Part shown: piece by piece, positions 20,418-22,206 of the stretch
Position numbering within the stretch: position 1 is the stretch's first letter
Layout of the letters: every line of letters begins with the position of its first letter
Assembly (NCBI GenBank): GCA_017518025.1
Contig: JAFWWR010000234.1
Span: 1 to 22,206, forward strand
Length of the DNA stretch: 22,206 nucleotides
Origin: Clostridia bacterium
GTDB taxonomy: Bacteria; Bacillota; Clostridia; Oscillospirales; CAG-272
Direction of reading: 5' to 3'
The notes under the pieces: model-generated
The model's database searches: none
What the model was told of the DNA's origin: nothing
Seen by the model: the letters and a program-made list of their open reading frames with translations, nothing else
Program-made: the position numbers and the translations under genes

Positions 20418-22206
20418 ATGGGTGCTGAAAAAAACAGAACAGACAGAAAAACGTTTCACAGACTTGTGATCGCTTTTTGTCTTTTTGCGGCCGCCGCGCT
20501 GGTGATAATCGTCCGGCTGGCGTTCTATCAGATCAGGGATTACAAGGTCTATCAGGACCGCGTTCTCGACCAGATGACCGTCACCGCCGAGGTCAACCCG
20601 CGCCGCGGAGACATACTCGACACCAACGGTACTCCCCTGGCCACCAACAAGACGGTCTACAACGTCATAATATCTCCGAGCGACATAAACGACTACCAGG
20701 AAAAGGTGGACGAGATGAACTCGGACTCGAAGGCGGACAACGACGTGACGTTCGACTGGTCGTCCGCCGACGGTAAGGCGTCCTATCACGGCACAAACGT
20801 CAGGGACTTCGTCTGCACCTTCCTCTCTTCCATTTTGGACGTGGACTATAGTTTCGTTTACGAGAAGGCGACGAAGGAAAACAGAATGTACGAGCTGATC
20901 AAGAAGGACGTGGAGGAGGAGACCAACGAGGAGATCCGCACCATCATCGCAAAATACGGCCTCGCCAATCAGGTGTACGACCGCGCGTCAACGAAGCGGT
21001 TTTACAACTACGGCGACCTGGCGTGCCACGTGATCGGCTTTACCGATTCCGACGGCGTGGGCATCTACGGCCTCGAAAAATACTACAACGACGTCCTCGA
21101 GGGCACGTCCGGCAAGTATATCCTCGCCCAGGACGCTAAAAAGAGGGATATGCCCTTCGAGTACGAGACCTACGTCGAGACGGAAAACGGATGGACTCTT
21201 GTCACCACCCTCGACCGTTACGTCCAGATGGAGCTGGAAAACCAGCTTGAGGCCACCTACTATGATTCCGCGGCGGGAAACCGCGTCACCGGGATCGTGA
21301 TGGACGTGGAGACCGGCGGCATCCTCGCCATGGCCACCTATCCGTCCTTCGACCTGAACTCCCCCTACGAGCTTGACGAGGATTCCATGAAGGAACTGGC
21401 GGGGCTTGAGTCCGGCACCGAGGAATACGACAACAAGCGGCTGGAGCTCCTTTACCGGATGTGGTCCAACAAGGCAATCACCGAGACCTACGAGCCCGGC
21501 TCCACTTTCAAGATAATAACGACGGCGGCGGCTCTCGAGGAGCAGGTCGTCACCTTCGACACGCCTTTCACCTGTACCGGTTCGTACACGGTGCTGGGGC
21601 AGTCGATCTCCTGCCACGACACCAACGGCCACGGCACGCTGGCGTTCCGTTACGGGCTCCAGCAATCCTGCAACCCCACTCTGATGCAGGTGGCGGAGCT
21701 CCTCGGCGAGGAGAAATTCTTCGACTATTTCGAGGCCTTCGGCTACACGGGCAAGACCGGGATAGACCTTCCCGCCGAGGCCGGCGGGATCTACACCCCG
21801 CGGGACGAGTTCACCCGTCTGTCCCTGGCGGTATATTCCTTCGGTCAGACGTTCAAGACCACTCCGCTCCAGCAGCTCACAGCCATCTGCGCCATCGCCA
21901 ACGGCGGATATTATCTGACTCCCCACCTGATGAAGGAGATCCTGGACGACGACGGCAAGGTCATAAAGAGCTACGAGACTGACGTCAAGCGGCAGGTGGT
22001 CAGCACCGACGTCTGCAAGTCCATCGCCGACGTCCTTGAGGACGGCGTCTCCCACGAGGGCGGCGCGAAAAACGCCTACGTCCGCGGCTATAAAGTGGCG
22101 GCGAAGACCGGCACGTCCGAGAAGAGAGACAAAATCGATGAAAACGGCGAAAAATCCTTCAGAGTCGGCTCATGCGCGGCGTTCGCGCCGTCGGACGACC
22201 CGAAGA
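20418..22206 (+). CDS. Class B penicillin-binding protein, septal transpeptidase (3' partial)
   Basis: The frame is open from ATG 20418 to the window edge, 596 codons visible and no stop. Order: a short cytoplasmic tail, a membrane anchor (about 17-37), the N-terminal PBP-dimer domain beginning 'NPRRGDILDTNGTPLATN', then the transpeptidase domain. Catalytic motifs are present: SxxK at Ser362-Lys365 (EPGSTFKI), SxN at Ser417-Asn419 (SCN) and KTGT at 563-566. It cross-links septal peptidoglycan. Position after ftsL suggests FtsI/PbpB; in Clostridia the same slot may hold the sporulation paralogue SpoVD, which usually adds C-terminal PASTA domains that would lie beyond the window. AGGGG lies six bases before ATG. 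Confidence 0.94.
   Translation, partial: MGAEKNRTDRKTFHRLVIAFCLFAAAALVIIVRLAFYQIRDYKVYQDRVLDQMTVTAEVNPRRGDILDTNGTPLATNKTVYNVIISPSDINDYQEKVDEMNSDSKADNDVTFDWSSADGKASYHGTNVRDFVCTFLSSILDVDYSFVYEKATKENRMYELIKKDVEEETNEEIRTIIAKYGLANQVYDRASTKRFYNYGDLACHVIGFTDSDGVGIYGLEKYYNDVLEGTSGKYILAQDAKKRDMPFEYETYVETENGWTLVTTLDRYVQMELENQLEATYYDSAAGNRVTGIVMDVETGGILAMATYPSFDLNSPYELDEDSMKELAGLESGTEEYDNKRLELLYRMWSNKAITETYEPGSTFKIITTAAALEEQVVTFDTPFTCTGSYTVLGQSISCHDTNGHGTLAFRYGLQQSCNPTLMQVAELLGEEKFFDYFEAFGYTGKTGIDLPAEAGGIYTPRDEFTRLSLAVYSFGQTFKTTPLQQLTAICAIANGGYYLTPHLMKEILDDDGKVIKSYETDVKRQVVSTDVCKSIADVLEDGVSHEGGAKNAYVRGYKVAAKTGTSEKRDKIDENGEKSFRVGSCAAFAPSDDPK

Noticed and set aside
20988..22055. 355-codon open frame on the minus strand
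   Set aside because: It is fully antisense to the penicillin-binding protein, whose catalytic motifs are intact; the translated product matches nothing I recognise.

Overview
The window is a GC-rich, densely coded bacterial chromosome segment. Its gene set (the end of spoVT, preQ1-I/queT, GatCAB, the mraZ-rsmH-ftsL-PBP cluster) points to an endospore-forming Bacillota, most likely a GC-rich member of class Clostridia. The lineage is inferred from gene content and order; no rRNA is present to test it. I found no tRNA, rRNA, CRISPR array, prophage, insertion sequence or plasmid gene.

Layout. (1) Positions 1-97 are the last codons of spoVT, followed by a terminator. (2) 269-6125 is a mixed-strand stretch: a GNAT acetyltransferase (-), a preQ1-I riboswitch with queT (+), a class C beta-lactamase-fold serine hydrolase (-), a G5/3D cell-wall protein (-), a HAD-IIA phosphatase (+) and a pair of half-size TauE/SafE (TSUP) membrane proteins (-). 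(3) 6150-12610 is a probable operon from a strong promoter: an FtsK/SpoIIIE DNA translocase, a DJ-1/PfpI protein, 5-formyl-THF cyclo-ligase, a CPBP intramembrane protease and the MltG transglycosylase. (4) yihY (-) converges on mltG and is divergent from nfo. (5) nfo-gatC-gatA-gatB is a tight cluster ending in a clear terminator at 17730-17764. (6) 17950 to the window end is the start of the dcw (division and cell wall) operon: promoter, MraZ-type operator repeats, mraZ, rsmH, ftsL and a class B penicillin-binding protein cut off by the window edge.

How the genes fit together. Much of the window concerns the envelope and division: FtsK/SpoIIIE moves DNA through septa, MltG sets glycan strand ends, the 3D protein probably cuts peptidoglycan, and MraZ/RsmH/FtsL/PBP form the septal module. 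The rest is housekeeping: GatCAB completes Gln-tRNA and/or Asn-tRNA synthesis, Nfo repairs abasic sites, and the cyclo-ligase recycles folate.

I do not see an undescribed multi-gene system. The points most worth a second look are local: a perfect 27-bp palindrome at 1560-1619, a riboswitch whose tail carries the queT ribosome site, the split TSUP pair, a cyclo-ligase with no canonical start where the family begins, a very divergent GatC, a hexanucleotide tandem repeat inside yihY, and roughly helically phased A-tracts plus decamer repeats in front of mraZ.
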